From JBNJEM01 sp051745935 (GTDB lineage: Bacteria; Planctomycetota; Planctomycetia; Pirellulales; Pirellulaceae), in contig JBNJEM010000161.1 of the NCBI GenBank assembly GCA_051745935.1, positions 1 to 12,596 on the forward strand: a stretch of DNA of 12,596 nt, read 5' to 3'. Every line of letters starts with the position of its first letter. The stretch's first letter is position 1. A program made the position numbers and the translations under genes. The notes under the pieces are model-generated. The model made no database searches, was not told the DNA's origin, and saw only the letters and a program-made list of their open reading frames with translations. Shown here one piece after another: positions 4,574 to 12,525 of the stretch.

Positions 4574-7267
4574 ATGATCCAAGAGACAACGCTTTCGATC
4601 CGCTTGGTTCCTGGCGAACCGAGACCGTGGGTGGGGCAGACGGTCGTCAACGAACTGCGGGGTGGTCCGGAGACCTTGCTGCGCTGGCTGGAGACGCAGT
4701 TGGGATTGCCCCATCCTCAGGTACACGAAGCGAACCGGATCACGGAATACGCCGGGGCGCTCGATGACATTGCCGATGGCTGCTATTCGGCGAGTATGAA
4801 GACGGACCGCTGGGCGACGGCAGCCGAACTCCTGCGGCGTCACGATGAGTTGCTGCTGGGTGGCTGGGATGAAAGTGCCTCCGAGTCCCTCCCGCAACTT
4901 GTTCGGGACCTGGCCCGGGCGACAAAGGGGCGAACTTTCGTCTTCCCGAGCGTAGCGAGGCGGCTGAAGCGGATAGTGGAAGTACTCGAGGAGGGACAGA
5001 TCCTGCCGTGTCATCGCTGCATACTGTTCGATCCGCCGGACCGATGGCCCCTCGTCTGGAGAAAGGTGCTCGACCGGCTGACCATTGTCGATCCTCCGGT
5101 CGTCGAGATTCAGGGGCCGGAGGGCACGGCGCTGGCAAGTGCGCAGTCGGCCGTTCAGGGGGGCGAAGAGAAGCGGATTGAAATCGAACAGGACGAGACG
5201 TTTCGCTATGTGCAAAGCCGGAGTGAGACGACGGCGGTGGAGTTGGTCGCGACGGCGCTGGCGTCGGATCCGGAAAAGCTCCCGACAACATTCATTTGCT
5301 GCGAGAACGATGCTCTGGCGCTGCGGCTGGATGCCTGTCTGGGGCGAATCGGTCTGCCGACCATGGGAGCGACGGCCTGGTCGAGGGCTCATCCGGTCCT
5401 CCAGATTCTTCCGCTCAGCCTCGCTCTGTGCTGGGAGCCGGTGGATCCACAGGTGCTGCTCGATTTTCTCACACTGCCCTTCTCGCCCCTGCGGCAATCG
5501 GCGACGTCGAGACTGGCCGCGGCGCTGGCGAAGGAGCCGGGAATGGGGAGCAGCGCTTGGGAAGAGGCCCTGGCGAAAGCGTGCAGCGAAGAGAATGATC
5601 CCGACGGAAAAATTCAGCAGCGGCTGAATGAGTGGCTCTTCGGCGAGCGGGCGCAGCGAGGCTGTGACATCGAGACTCAATTTATCGGTTCCCGTTGCGG
5701 GCTGGTTGCGAGGTGGGCGACGGGGAGAGCGACGCTTCTCGAAGGGGAAGGTGCTGAGGATGACGAGTTGATCGAAGCTCTCTATACGGCCGCAGGCCAG
5801 GCCGCGCTGCTGGGAGAATTAGCCGAGAGTCAGGGGACGCGGCTGACTGAGCCACAACTGGCGCGATTGTTGGATGAAGCACTGGGCAACGGTGCCCAAG
5901 CGAGGATCGGGATGGAAGCGGCCGGCGGACCGGTCCGCATCCGTTCGCTGTCAGAACTGGACAGGCCGTGCGACCGATTGATCTGGCTTGGTCTGGGAAC
6001 GGAAGACGCCCCGGGCTGCCGCTGGTCGGTGGATCAGCTTCGCCGATTGCATGAAAGCGGGATCGAACTGGATGATGGGACCAATACCGTCTCAGCGGTT
6101 CGTGCCGCAGAGGCACGCGCATACTGCCAAGTCAAGGAGGCGTTTCTGGGTGTGCTGCTGCCCCAGGACCTCGACCAGCGCTTGCATCCGATCTGGCTGG
6201 CCGTGCGAAATTGTTTCTCGGAAGAGGACATGGAGCGGCCCCCGGTGCTGGAAGACCTGATCGCGGCAGGCCAGGAAACAGCACTGACGCCCTTTACTTT
6301 TCAGTCGGAGATGGTGGCCATCGAACCGCCTCAGATGCCGCGTTCCCTCTGGGAGATTCCCCCTGACCTGTTGTGGGATCGCGAAACGGTCTCCGCCTCG
6401 GAGCTTCAAGACCGGCTGGCCTGCCCGCTGAAATGGACGCTCAACTACCAGGCGAAAATCCGATCGAGTTCATTCGCCCGGCTTCCCGATGAGTTTCAAC
6501 TCAAGGGGAGCTTTTGCCATAGCATTCTGGAGCGAGTCCTGGGCGGACGAGAGAAACTGCCCAGTGTCGAGGAAGCCGTTGCCGACGTCACCAAGGCGTT
6601 CGATGACCGCTTGCCGATGGATGCCGCTCCCCTCGCCCAACCCGACAAGATTATGGAAGCCCAACGTCTGCGGACCGAACTGGCGAATGCGACCCGTGTG
6701 TTGATCGAGACATTGGGGTCTGGGGGATATCGCATCGTCGGCATCGAATTGGAACTCTCCGGCAAGGCCTTTGGGAAACCGCTCTGCGGCTGGATCGACT
6801 GCAATGCGGTGAGACAGGATGGCGCCGAAGCGATCATCGACTTCAAGTACGGGGGACGCCGCAAGTATTACTCGCTGATCCAGGAGGGGAAGGCGGTGCA
6901 ATTGGCGACTTACGCTTACGGGCGGAAGAGTGATTCGGGCCAGTTTCCGGCAGTGGCCTACCTGATCCTTTCCGACGGCCTGCTTTACTCGCCTTCGGGA
7001 AGTCGGCTTGAGGGGGAAGGACGGCAGGCCATCATTGATGGTCCGGCCATTGAAACGGTGTGGGAAGAGTTTGCGCGGGCCATTCACAATGCGGAGGACT
7101 GGCTTACGTCGCAGGAACCGGTGCCGGCGCGTCCGCTGCAGTCTCCGTCCGACTGGCCGGAGGGGGCGACGATCGTCCTCAACGACAAGTTGAAATCAGA
7201 TGAATCGCAGGAAGTCTGCCGCTACTGCGATTACTCTATGATCTGCGGTCTTCAGGAGTTGTCGTAA
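4574..7267 (+). CDS. addB: AddB-like PD-(D/E)XK nuclease subunit of a helicase-nuclease
   Basis: The product is 897 residues from the ATG at 4574, which follows GAGGGG. An in-frame TTG at 4502 would add 24 residues but lacks a ribosome site. The N-terminal two thirds resemble the inactive helicase-like body of AddB proteins; no Walker A motif is present. The C-terminal nuclease has CGWIDCNAV (metal-binding D, about 740), IIDFKYGG (D-x-K, about 755) and QLATYAYGR (about 775). One cysteine in DRLACPLKW (about 616) plus C-x2-C-x5-C in CRYCDYSMIC (about 881-890) match the four-cysteine iron-sulfur staple of AddB and Cas4-type nucleases. In AddAB this subunit cuts one strand at DNA ends during recombinational repair and phage-DNA degradation. 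It is shorter than B. subtilis AddB. Its stop overlaps the next start (TAATG). It appears intact. Confidence 0.85.
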   Translation: MIQETTLSIRLVPGEPRPWVGQTVVNELRGGPETLLRWLETQLGLPHPQVHEANRITEYAGALDDIADGCYSASMKTDRWATAAELLRRHDELLLGGWDESASESLPQLVRDLARATKGRTFVFPSVARRLKRIVEVLEEGQILPCHRCILFDPPDRWPLVWRKVLDRLTIVDPPVVEIQGPEGTALASAQSAVQGGEEKRIEIEQDETFRYVQSRSETTAVELVATALASDPEKLPTTFICCENDALALRLDACLGRIGLPTMGATAWSRAHPVLQILPLSLALCWEPVDPQVLLDFLTLPFSPLRQSATSRLAAALAKEPGMGSSAWEEALAKACSEENDPDGKIQQRLNEWLFGERAQRGCDIETQFIGSRCGLVARWATGRATLLEGEGAEDDELIEALYTAAGQAALLGELAESQGTRLTEPQLARLLDEALGNGAQARIGMEAAGGPVRIRSLSELDRPCDRLIWLGLGTEDAPGCRWSVDQLRRLHESGIELDDGTNTVSAVRAAEARAYCQVKEAFLGVLLPQDLDQRLHPIWLAVRNCFSEEDMERPPVLEDLIAAGQETALTPFTFQSEMVAIEPPQMPRSLWEIPPDLLWDRETVSASELQDRLACPLKWTLNYQAKIRSSSFARLPDEFQLKGSFCHSILERVLGGREKLPSVEEAVADVTKAFDDRLPMDAAPLAQPDKIMEAQRLRTELANATRVLIETLGSGGYRIVGIELELSGKAFGKPLCGWIDCNAVRQDGAEAIIDFKYGGRRKYYSLIQEGKAVQLATYAYGRKSDSGQFPAVAYLILSDGLLYSPSGSRLEGEGRQAIIDGPAIETVWEEFARAIHNAEDWLTSQEPVPARPLQSPSDWPEGATIVLNDKLKSDESQEVCRYCDYSMICGLQELS

Positions 7268-10200
7268 TGAGTCGACTAGAAGTGGTCCGTGCCGGCGCCG
7301 GTTCGGGCAAGACAACGGATCTTTGTGCAACGGTGGTGGAGGCCGTGGCGAACGGGGTCGATCCGGCGCGGATCCTGGCCACGACATTCACCCGCAAGGC
7401 GGCTGCGGAACTGAAGGGCCGCATCCAGGCCAAGCTGATTGAGGAGGGGGATGGCAAGCCGTACGGACATCAGCACGCGGACCGACTGGAACTGGCCGCC
7501 ATCGGGACGGTGCACAGCGTGGCGCATCAACTGCTTACACGGTACGCCGTCGAGATGGGGCTGTCCCCCCGGCTGGAAGTGCTGGAGGAGGGGGCAAGCA
7601 TACGGGCTCTGCGCGACCTGTTGGGAGCCGTCTCCCTGCAGGAGTGGGAACCGCTGGCGGAGTGCGCCCACCGGCTCGGTGTGGACGATCTGAATCAGAG
7701 AATCCTTGGGCTGCTGGCGGCCAAGCGCGGGAACCGAATCTCCGAAGAGGACTTCGAGTGCCAGATGGCCACCAGTGCGGAGCGCGTCTGTGAGTTGTTG
7801 CTCGACGGAGGAATAATGTCGGCAGAGACACCTCTCGAAGAGTTGCACAAGCTGATGCGCGAAGCATTGCAAGCCATCGACAGTTTGAACGATCAGACAG
7901 GCCGTACGCAGGATGCCCTCCAGAAGCTCCGCCGGATTCAATCAACCCAATTCCCAGTTTGGGCGGCTTACGTCGAGGCGACGAAGGTCGCGGCCGGTAA
8001 GCGTTCGGGGGCCGACAACCACTTGAACGACCTGCGTCTGCACGCGTCGCAGGTCCGCAACCATCCACGCCTGCACGCGGACATTCGGGAGTTCGCTGCT
8101 CTTCTGGCCAGGGAAACGGCCTGGCTCGATCGACACTATCAAACCTACAAGGCGGAACGGGGACTGGTCGACTTCACCGACCTGGAGATTCTGTTTCTCG
8201 ATCTGCTTGAAAACGAGGCGTTGGTTGCTCGCCTAACTGAAGATTTCGATCTCGTCCTCGTGGATGAGTTCCAGGACACCAACCCGCTGCAACTGGCGAT
8301 CTTCCAGCGCCTGCGAGAGCTCTCCGCTCGCAGTCGCTGGGTGGGCGATTCCAATCAAGCGATCTATGGATTTCGTGACGCCGACCCGCGGCTGGTTAGC
8401 AACATCTGGGAAACGGCAGCCGATGCCAATCGCATCAAACTCCCTTTCAATTACCGCAGTCAGCGGGGTCTGGTCCAATTTGTAGGGCGTCTCTTCTCTC
8501 CCATGTTGGGGGAAGACGCCATCCAAGAGCCCAAGCGCGAAGCAGTCGAGCGGGGAATCGAGCGTTGGAGCTTCTTCACGAACAAGAAGAGGGCCAATCA
8601 GCAAGAAGATGCTCTGGCGCTGGCCTGCGGAATCGCCCGGCTTCGTTCGGAAGAGATTCCTTGGGGGGATATCGCCGTCCTGGAACGGGCCAATGTCGGG
8701 CTTGCGCGGGTCGCTTCAGCGTGCGATGAACTGGAGATTCCCTATCTCCTGCAAAGCCCCGGGCTGCTTGCCACCCGCGAAGGGGCGATGGTGCTGGCAG
8801 GTCTGCGCCTCGTCGCGGATCGCAATGATTCACTGGCCGCTGCCACGATCCTGCATTTACTGGGTGATCCGCAGCAACAGACGCCCGATTGGATCATCGA
8901 ACGTCTTGAGGCACTTCGCACAACCGGCGAAGCCGATGCCGACGACTCAGAAAACACCGACGGCGAAGCAACCTACCACACGCCCTGGGGAGGAGATGCC
9001 CGCTTTGCCCCACTGGAACGGATGAATGAGTCCCTTCTCTCGCCGCTGTTCGTCATGCAGCACGTCATCGAGGCGCTGGAGTTGCCGCAACTGGTGCGGA
9101 AATGGGGAGACGCCGGACGCCGCTGTTCACATCTCGATTCCCTGTTGCGTCACGCCCGTGAGCATGAGGAGCTCGCTTTGAAGAGCGGGCGTGCAGCCAC
9201 CCTTGGCGGGCTCATCCTCTATCTGGAGGATCTGGCTGGTAACGGACAGGACTTCCGTTATCCGCCGCAGGGACACGATGCGGTCACCCTTGTGACTTAT
9301 CACTCGGCCAAGGGCTTGGAGTGGCCGGTTGTAATCCTGAGCGGACTGGACTCCGAACGCGATCCGGACATGTGGTCCCCCGTGGTGACCGGCGCGGGGG
9401 GCAGCGAAGGAGACCCGCTTGCTGGCCGGACTCTACGGTCCTGGATCTGGCCGTTCGGCATGACGGATGGACGTCCCCGGAAGCAGCGGAAGGGAAGCGC
9501 CCTGGAAGATGACGCCTTGGCCTCTGCTGAAGGAGAGGAACGAACAGCCCAGGAACAGGAAGAAAACCTGCGGCTTCTCTACGTCGGCTGCACTCGCGCG
9601 AAACGGAAACTTGTCTTCGCGCACCGCGAGGGGAAATATGGTTGGTTGTCCTATCTTCCTGATGTCGACTCCCTGCTCGATCCGAACCTGGATGAGGGAG
9701 AGTATCTGCTGGAGGAGATCGATACGACGTTCGTCTTACGACGGCTGAGTGCAGAGATGGCTGATGGCTGTCAAATCGCGAAACCGGGGGAAGAGCGCTG
9801 GATCAAGCTGCCGGCTATCGCAGAACGACCGGAGGCGGTTTCCCGTTTCCAATCCCCCAGTGAAGCAGCGCCGGGCGTGGAGACGACGGCCTTTGATCTA
9901 CAGCATCTCCCTGGCCCGCCCCACTTTCCGCAAGGCGCCGGCGAAGACCAATACGCTGCTATCGGACAGGCCGTACACAGCTATCTCGCCGCGTTGCCAT
10001 CGATCCGCTCGTTGGATGGGCACGAAAAAAAGCTGGTGGTTGAACGCTGTCTGGCGGCATACTCGGTAACGGGAAGTTTCGATGCGCAGGCTCTCGTGTC
10101 CGCGGGGGACCGGTTTTGCGAATGGGTGGAGCGGACCTATCCGGGGGCGACCTGGCACACGGAGGTCGCCGCAAGCGGTCCCCGCTCGGAAGGCGGCCAA

Positions 10201-10425
10201 TGGAACGGCACGATCGACTTGCTGCTGCAACTGCCCGATGGGAAGCTGGTGTTGATCGACCACAAAAGTGCCCCCATCCGCCGGGATCATTGTGAGACGA
10301 AGGCTGGAGAGTTTTCCGGGCAACTGGATGCCTATCGAGAGGTGCTGAGGGCGGCCGGAGAAACGGTGGAATCGGCATGGATCCATTTCCCCCTCGCCGG
10401 GGTCCTTGCCCAGTACGGTGCTTAA
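7267..10425 (+). CDS. addA: AddA-like UvrD/Rep helicase with C-terminal nuclease
   Basis: This 1052-residue superfamily 1A helicase has all its motifs. They are AGAGSGKT (Walker A, residues 9-16), TTFTRKAAAEL (Ia), LVLVDEFQDT (Walker B, about 332), VGDSNQAIYGFRDADPRL (III, about 358), LPFNYRS (IV, about 392), VTYHSAKGLEWP (V, about 676) and LLYVGCTRAKRKL (VI, about 769). The C-terminal domain is a RecB-type PD-(D/E)XK nuclease: GTIDLLL (about 981), LVLIDHKS (about 995) and QLDAY (about 1019). With AddB it would unwind and cut double-stranded DNA ends, using ATP, to prepare recombination or destroy linear foreign DNA. AGGAG inside the end of addB serves as its ribosome site and the start overlaps the addB stop, so the two are co-translated. 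It is slightly shorter than B. subtilis AddA (1232). It appears intact and could be the host's AddAB or an accessory copy carried in this region. Confidence 0.9.
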   Translation: MSRLEVVRAGAGSGKTTDLCATVVEAVANGVDPARILATTFTRKAAAELKGRIQAKLIEEGDGKPYGHQHADRLELAAIGTVHSVAHQLLTRYAVEMGLSPRLEVLEEGASIRALRDLLGAVSLQEWEPLAECAHRLGVDDLNQRILGLLAAKRGNRISEEDFECQMATSAERVCELLLDGGIMSAETPLEELHKLMREALQAIDSLNDQTGRTQDALQKLRRIQSTQFPVWAAYVEATKVAAGKRSGADNHLNDLRLHASQVRNHPRLHADIREFAALLARETAWLDRHYQTYKAERGLVDFTDLEILFLDLLENEALVARLTEDFDLVLVDEFQDTNPLQLAIFQRLRELSARSRWVGDSNQAIYGFRDADPRLVSNIWETAADANRIKLPFNYRSQRGLVQFVGRLFSPMLGEDAIQEPKREAVERGIERWSFFTNKKRANQQEDALALACGIARLRSEEIPWGDIAVLERANVGLARVASACDELEIPYLLQSPGLLATREGAMVLAGLRLVADRNDSLAAATILHLLGDPQQQTPDWIIERLEALRTTGEADADDSENTDGEATYHTPWGGDARFAPLERMNESLLSPLFVMQHVIEALELPQLVRKWGDAGRRCSHLDSLLRHAREHEELALKSGRAATLGGLILYLEDLAGNGQDFRYPPQGHDAVTLVTYHSAKGLEWPVVILSGLDSERDPDMWSPVVTGAGGSEGDPLAGRTLRSWIWPFGMTDGRPRKQRKGSALEDDALASAEGEERTAQEQEENLRLLYVGCTRAKRKLVFAHREGKYGWLSYLPDVDSLLDPNLDEGEYLLEEIDTTFVLRRLSAEMADGCQIAKPGEERWIKLPAIAERPEAVSRFQSPSEAAPGVETTAFDLQHLPGPPHFPQGAGEDQYAAIGQAVHSYLAALPSIRSLDGHEKKLVVERCLAAYSVTGSFDAQALVSAGDRFCEWVERTYPGATWHTEVAASGPRSEGGQWNGTIDLLLQLPDGKLVLIDHKSAPIRRDHCETKAGEFSGQLDAYREVLRAAGETVESAWIHFPLAGVLAQYGA

Positions 10426-10756
10426 TTGGTGTTGGCATCTGGCGAATTGGGCTTAACCAGGAATGCAACGCAGAGGGATCGGAAGGGCGGTAATGCGTGA
10501 AGAATCCCTGCGTCGTCCAGACCAGGATGCTGGGGTGAATTCACGAGTCTTGAACAGGTTCATCGCAACCAGGCAGTAGCGCCATGTCCGATCCCTTGCT
10601 GACGATTTCCAACCACCAGAGTCCGAACTGCGGCGATCCGCCAGCGAAAAACACCGGCGAGAAACTGCGAGTGGCGCAACGGTCAATTAGTTCAAGGTAA
10701 CGAATAAGAGGTCTGAACTCGGCCGATCGGACACCCAGAGGCAGCGTATGCCGCAG
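10426..10756. other. Gene-free stretch after addA
   Basis: About 330 bases with short open frames on both strands, none with a family resemblance, a credible ribosome site or planctomycete-like codon pattern. No terminator hairpin with a T run follows addA. It may be decayed sequence, since it leads into an integrase remnant. Confidence 0.5.
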
Positions 10757-10906
10757 TCAGATCAGGATCCGCTCAATTTCATCTAGCGTAACTTCGTCGC
10801 CGGTTCGGTCATAGAGCTTTGTTGTGCGCGGACTCTCATGGGCGGCTATAGCTTGAGCATTTTCAATAGTTCCCCCGTTTTCCAGGTGCGCCCTAATGCC
10901 GGTCGC
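10757..10906 (-). pseudogene. C-terminal fragment of a tyrosine recombinase
   Basis: The minus strand reads ATGIRAHLENGGTIENAQAI, then AAHESPRTTKLYDRTGDEVT and LDEIERILI before TGA. This is the end of a phage-type integrase of the kind common in Planctomycetes. The H in AAHES is the position preceding the nucleophile region and the Y in TTKLYDRT is the catalytic tyrosine. About 50 residues survive. The 5' part is missing: resemblance ends near 10906, where a plus-strand gene lacking its own 5' end begins. It is the opposite half from the integrase remnant at 87-293, but strand and order show the two are not simply one gene split by one insertion. No start codon or ribosome site is present, so it is non-functional. 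Confidence 0.85.
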
Positions 10907-12290
10907 GTCGACCGCTCAGCTGCCGCGCGTCGGTAAGACGCTCTGCTCGCTGCTCAACGTCAACGGTGGGTTGGTCGTGATTGGCGTCCGCCCGGAGGGG
11001 GAAATCGTCGGGCAGGAGCTCGCCGACAGGACTCAGCAGGAGATTGCTCGGATGCTGGATCGGTTCGAGCCGCCCGCTCCCATCGAAACGCGCGTCATTC
11101 CGGTTCCCGGCTCCGCGAAATCGGTGGTCGTTTTTGAGGCTCCCCGGGTTGCCGATGCGCGGCCTTTCACCTACGACGGCCGGCCCTACCAGCGCGTGGG
11201 CACCACCACGTCCCGGCTGCCTCAGCAGCGCTACGAGAGACTACTTCTGGAACGGGCGCATGCACGGCACCGCTGGGAGAATCACCCAGCGGTCGGCGTA
11301 AGGGTTGAAGATCTGGACCACGAGGAGATCCTACAAACGCGGGAAGCAGCCATTCGGCATCGGCGCATTTCCGCGGGGACGAGCACGGACGTCGGCGACA
11401 TTCTGGACCGACTCGGACTGCGCCGCGACGGCGTGATCACGCAGGCGGCCCAAATGCTCTACGGCACCCGTTTCCTGCCCGACTACCCCCAGGGCCGCCT
11501 GAAGCTCGGACGTTTCCGTGGCACGAAGATCACCGCGGACATCCTGGACAACAAGCAGGAATATATGCACGCGTTCGCCATGGTCCGGGAGGCGATGGCT
11601 TTTCTCGACCGCACCCTGCCCCTCTCCGGGCACTTCGTCGAGGGGCGGATTGAACGTGAAGACCGGCTGCCGGTGCCACCCGATGCATTGCGGGAGGTTC
11701 TCCTTAACGCCGTCATGCACCGGGACTACGCGCAGCCCGGCAGCTACGTGGCGGTGGCGATTTTCGACGACCGGATCGAAGTTTCGAGCCTGGGGAGCCT
11801 TCCGGCCGGGATCACCGCCGAGATGCTCTCCGGACCGCACCGGTCGGTGCTTCGTAATCCGCTGATCGCCGAGACGTTTCACCGCACCGGGGCGGTCGAG
11901 GCGTGGGGCCGCGGCACGAACAGGGTCATCGAGGAATGCGAGCGATGGGGCGTAAAGCCGCCCAGTTTCGGCGAACAGGGCGGCACCGTCATGGTGACGT
12001 TTCGTGCGGTCGTCGCCCCCACCCCGGAAGTCGCCCCGGAAGTCACCCCGGAAGCTACCCCGCAAGTGCTCGCCATCTTGGCAGCTGCCGAGCGTCCCAG
12101 CACCCGGAGCGAGCTGCAGCAGGCCGCGGGACTGAAGGACCGGGAGCACTTCCGCGTAGCGCACCTGGAGCCTCTGCTGGCGGCCCGCTGGCTCGAAATG
12201 ACCATCCCGGACAAACCGCGCAGCCCCAAGCAGCGGTATCGGACGACCGAGGCCGGGCGTCGAATTCTCGAACGGGGGGAGCAGGAATGA
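10896..12290 (+). CDS. AlbA_2/Schlafen-like ATP-binding protein, 5'-truncated
   Basis: Up to 464 residues are readable. STAQLPRVGKTLCSLLNVNG and GGLVVIGVRPEGEIVGQELA correspond to the middle of the AlbA_2 (Schlafen AAA_4) putative DNA/RNA-binding domain. The usual N-terminal E-x-L-E-F-K part before STAQLPR is missing, and the ATG at 10896 lies within antisense integrase sequence, so the start is probably fortuitous. A GHKL-type HATPase_c_4 domain follows (about 262-360) with LREVLLNAVMHRDY (E and N of the N box) and GAVEAWGRGTNRV (ATP lid). A linker of four PEV-like repeats leads to a winged-helix end (RSELQQAAGLKDREHF ... MTIPDKPRSPKQRYR). Members are proposed transcriptional regulators or ATP-dependent effectors and often sit in mobile regions. 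Codon use is very GC-rich. The truncated AlbA domain makes function doubtful. Confidence 0.8.
   Translation: MPVASTAQLPRVGKTLCSLLNVNGGLVVIGVRPEGEIVGQELADRTQQEIARMLDRFEPPAPIETRVIPVPGSAKSVVVFEAPRVADARPFTYDGRPYQRVGTTTSRLPQQRYERLLLERAHARHRWENHPAVGVRVEDLDHEEILQTREAAIRHRRISAGTSTDVGDILDRLGLRRDGVITQAAQMLYGTRFLPDYPQGRLKLGRFRGTKITADILDNKQEYMHAFAMVREAMAFLDRTLPLSGHFVEGRIEREDRLPVPPDALREVLLNAVMHRDYAQPGSYVAVAIFDDRIEVSSLGSLPAGITAEMLSGPHRSVLRNPLIAETFHRTGAVEAWGRGTNRVIEECERWGVKPPSFGEQGGTVMVTFRAVVAPTPEVAPEVTPEATPQVLAILAAAERPSTRSELQQAAGLKDREHFRVAHLEPLLAARWLEMTIPDKPRSPKQRYRTTEAGRRILERGEQE
12021..12068 (+). repeat. Four tandem 12-bp units in the interdomain linker
   Basis: Copies of ACCCCGGAAGTC (second begins G, third ends CT, fourth reads ACCCCGCAAGTG) encode TPEV-APEV-TPEA-TPQV. 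They form the flexible linker between the ATPase and winged-helix domains. Such linkers are common in this family and vary in copy number. Confidence 0.9.
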
Positions 12291-12361
12291 CTCGGACGAT
12301 CAAGCCTCACACCATCGGCCTCGCTATTCGCTGGGCTCAGAAGAGCCGACGTTCGACCTGA
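12287..12361 (+). CDS. 24-aa ORF overlapping the upstream stop (ATGA), possible truncated gene start
   Basis: ATG at 12287 overlaps the TGA of the AlbA-type gene and is preceded by GGGGGGAGCAGG, a good ribosome site. The product starts MTRTIKPHTIGLAIRWAQ and ends at 12361. The last part lies over the antisense MT-A70 remnant, so a longer coupled gene may have been cut here. The product family is not recognised. Confidence 0.35.
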   Translation: MTRTIKPHTIGLAIRWAQKSRRST

Positions 12362-12432
12362 TTGCCGTAGACGGTCCAGGGGGAATTCGGAATCTCCTCC
12401 CGACCATAAAGCTCCAGATACGGCCCGGGACT
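12337..12432 (-). pseudogene. C-terminal fragment of an MT-A70-like DNA adenine methyltransferase
   Basis: The minus strand reads SPGPYLELYGREEIPNSPWT and VYGNQVERRLF before a stop at 12337-12339. The pattern P-Y-L-E-L-x-G-R...W-T-V-x-G-N-Q-V is the usual tail of bacterial MT-A70-family methyltransferases, which methylate adenine in DNA and are frequent in planctomycete and phage genomes. Everything upstream, including the catalytic DPPW region, is replaced by the right inverted repeat at 12431. It is therefore a dead fragment of about 31 residues. Confidence 0.65.
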
Positions 12433-12525
12433 GGGCTGATGAAAAACCCGAAAATCGGACAAAATAGAACAAGTGGGTTGTCCCGAGTTTGTCGCGGGTG
12501 CTTGATTGAAGAGTGGAAGATTTCG
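12431..12525 (-). repeat. Right copy of 95-bp terminal inverted repeat
   Basis: This is the reverse complement of 1-95 with a single mismatch (12497). Identity ends inside at 12430/12431, where the MT-A70 remnant begins. The outer limit is set only by the window edge on the other side; the bases beyond 12525 have no counterpart here. Confidence 0.95.

Noticed and set aside
4547..10468. Long open frames antisense to the addAB genes (for example 4547-5680, 6470-7087, 7276-7941)
   Set aside because: They are rich in R, P, S and L, show no domain and overlap clearly coding, motif-bearing genes; GC-rich codon bias leaves such frames open by chance.
10453..10686. Minus-strand 77-aa frame in the stretch after addA
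   Set aside because: No family resemblance, no ribosome site, and composition typical of a chance frame.
87..10906. The two integrase fragments being one gene split by insertion of everything between them
   Set aside because: Both are on the minus strand, but the N-terminal half lies at lower coordinates than the C-terminal half, the wrong order for a simple insertion; they could come from two copies or from a rearrangement.
10902..10913. GTCGAC (a SalI site) at the integrase/AlbA junction, suggesting a cloning artefact
   Set aside because: A six-base site is expected by chance in GC-rich DNA, and the other junctions show no restriction site.
11331..12472. Antisense frames over the AlbA-type gene
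   Set aside because: Same reason; the plus-strand frame has HATPase and winged-helix motifs and the antisense products match nothing.
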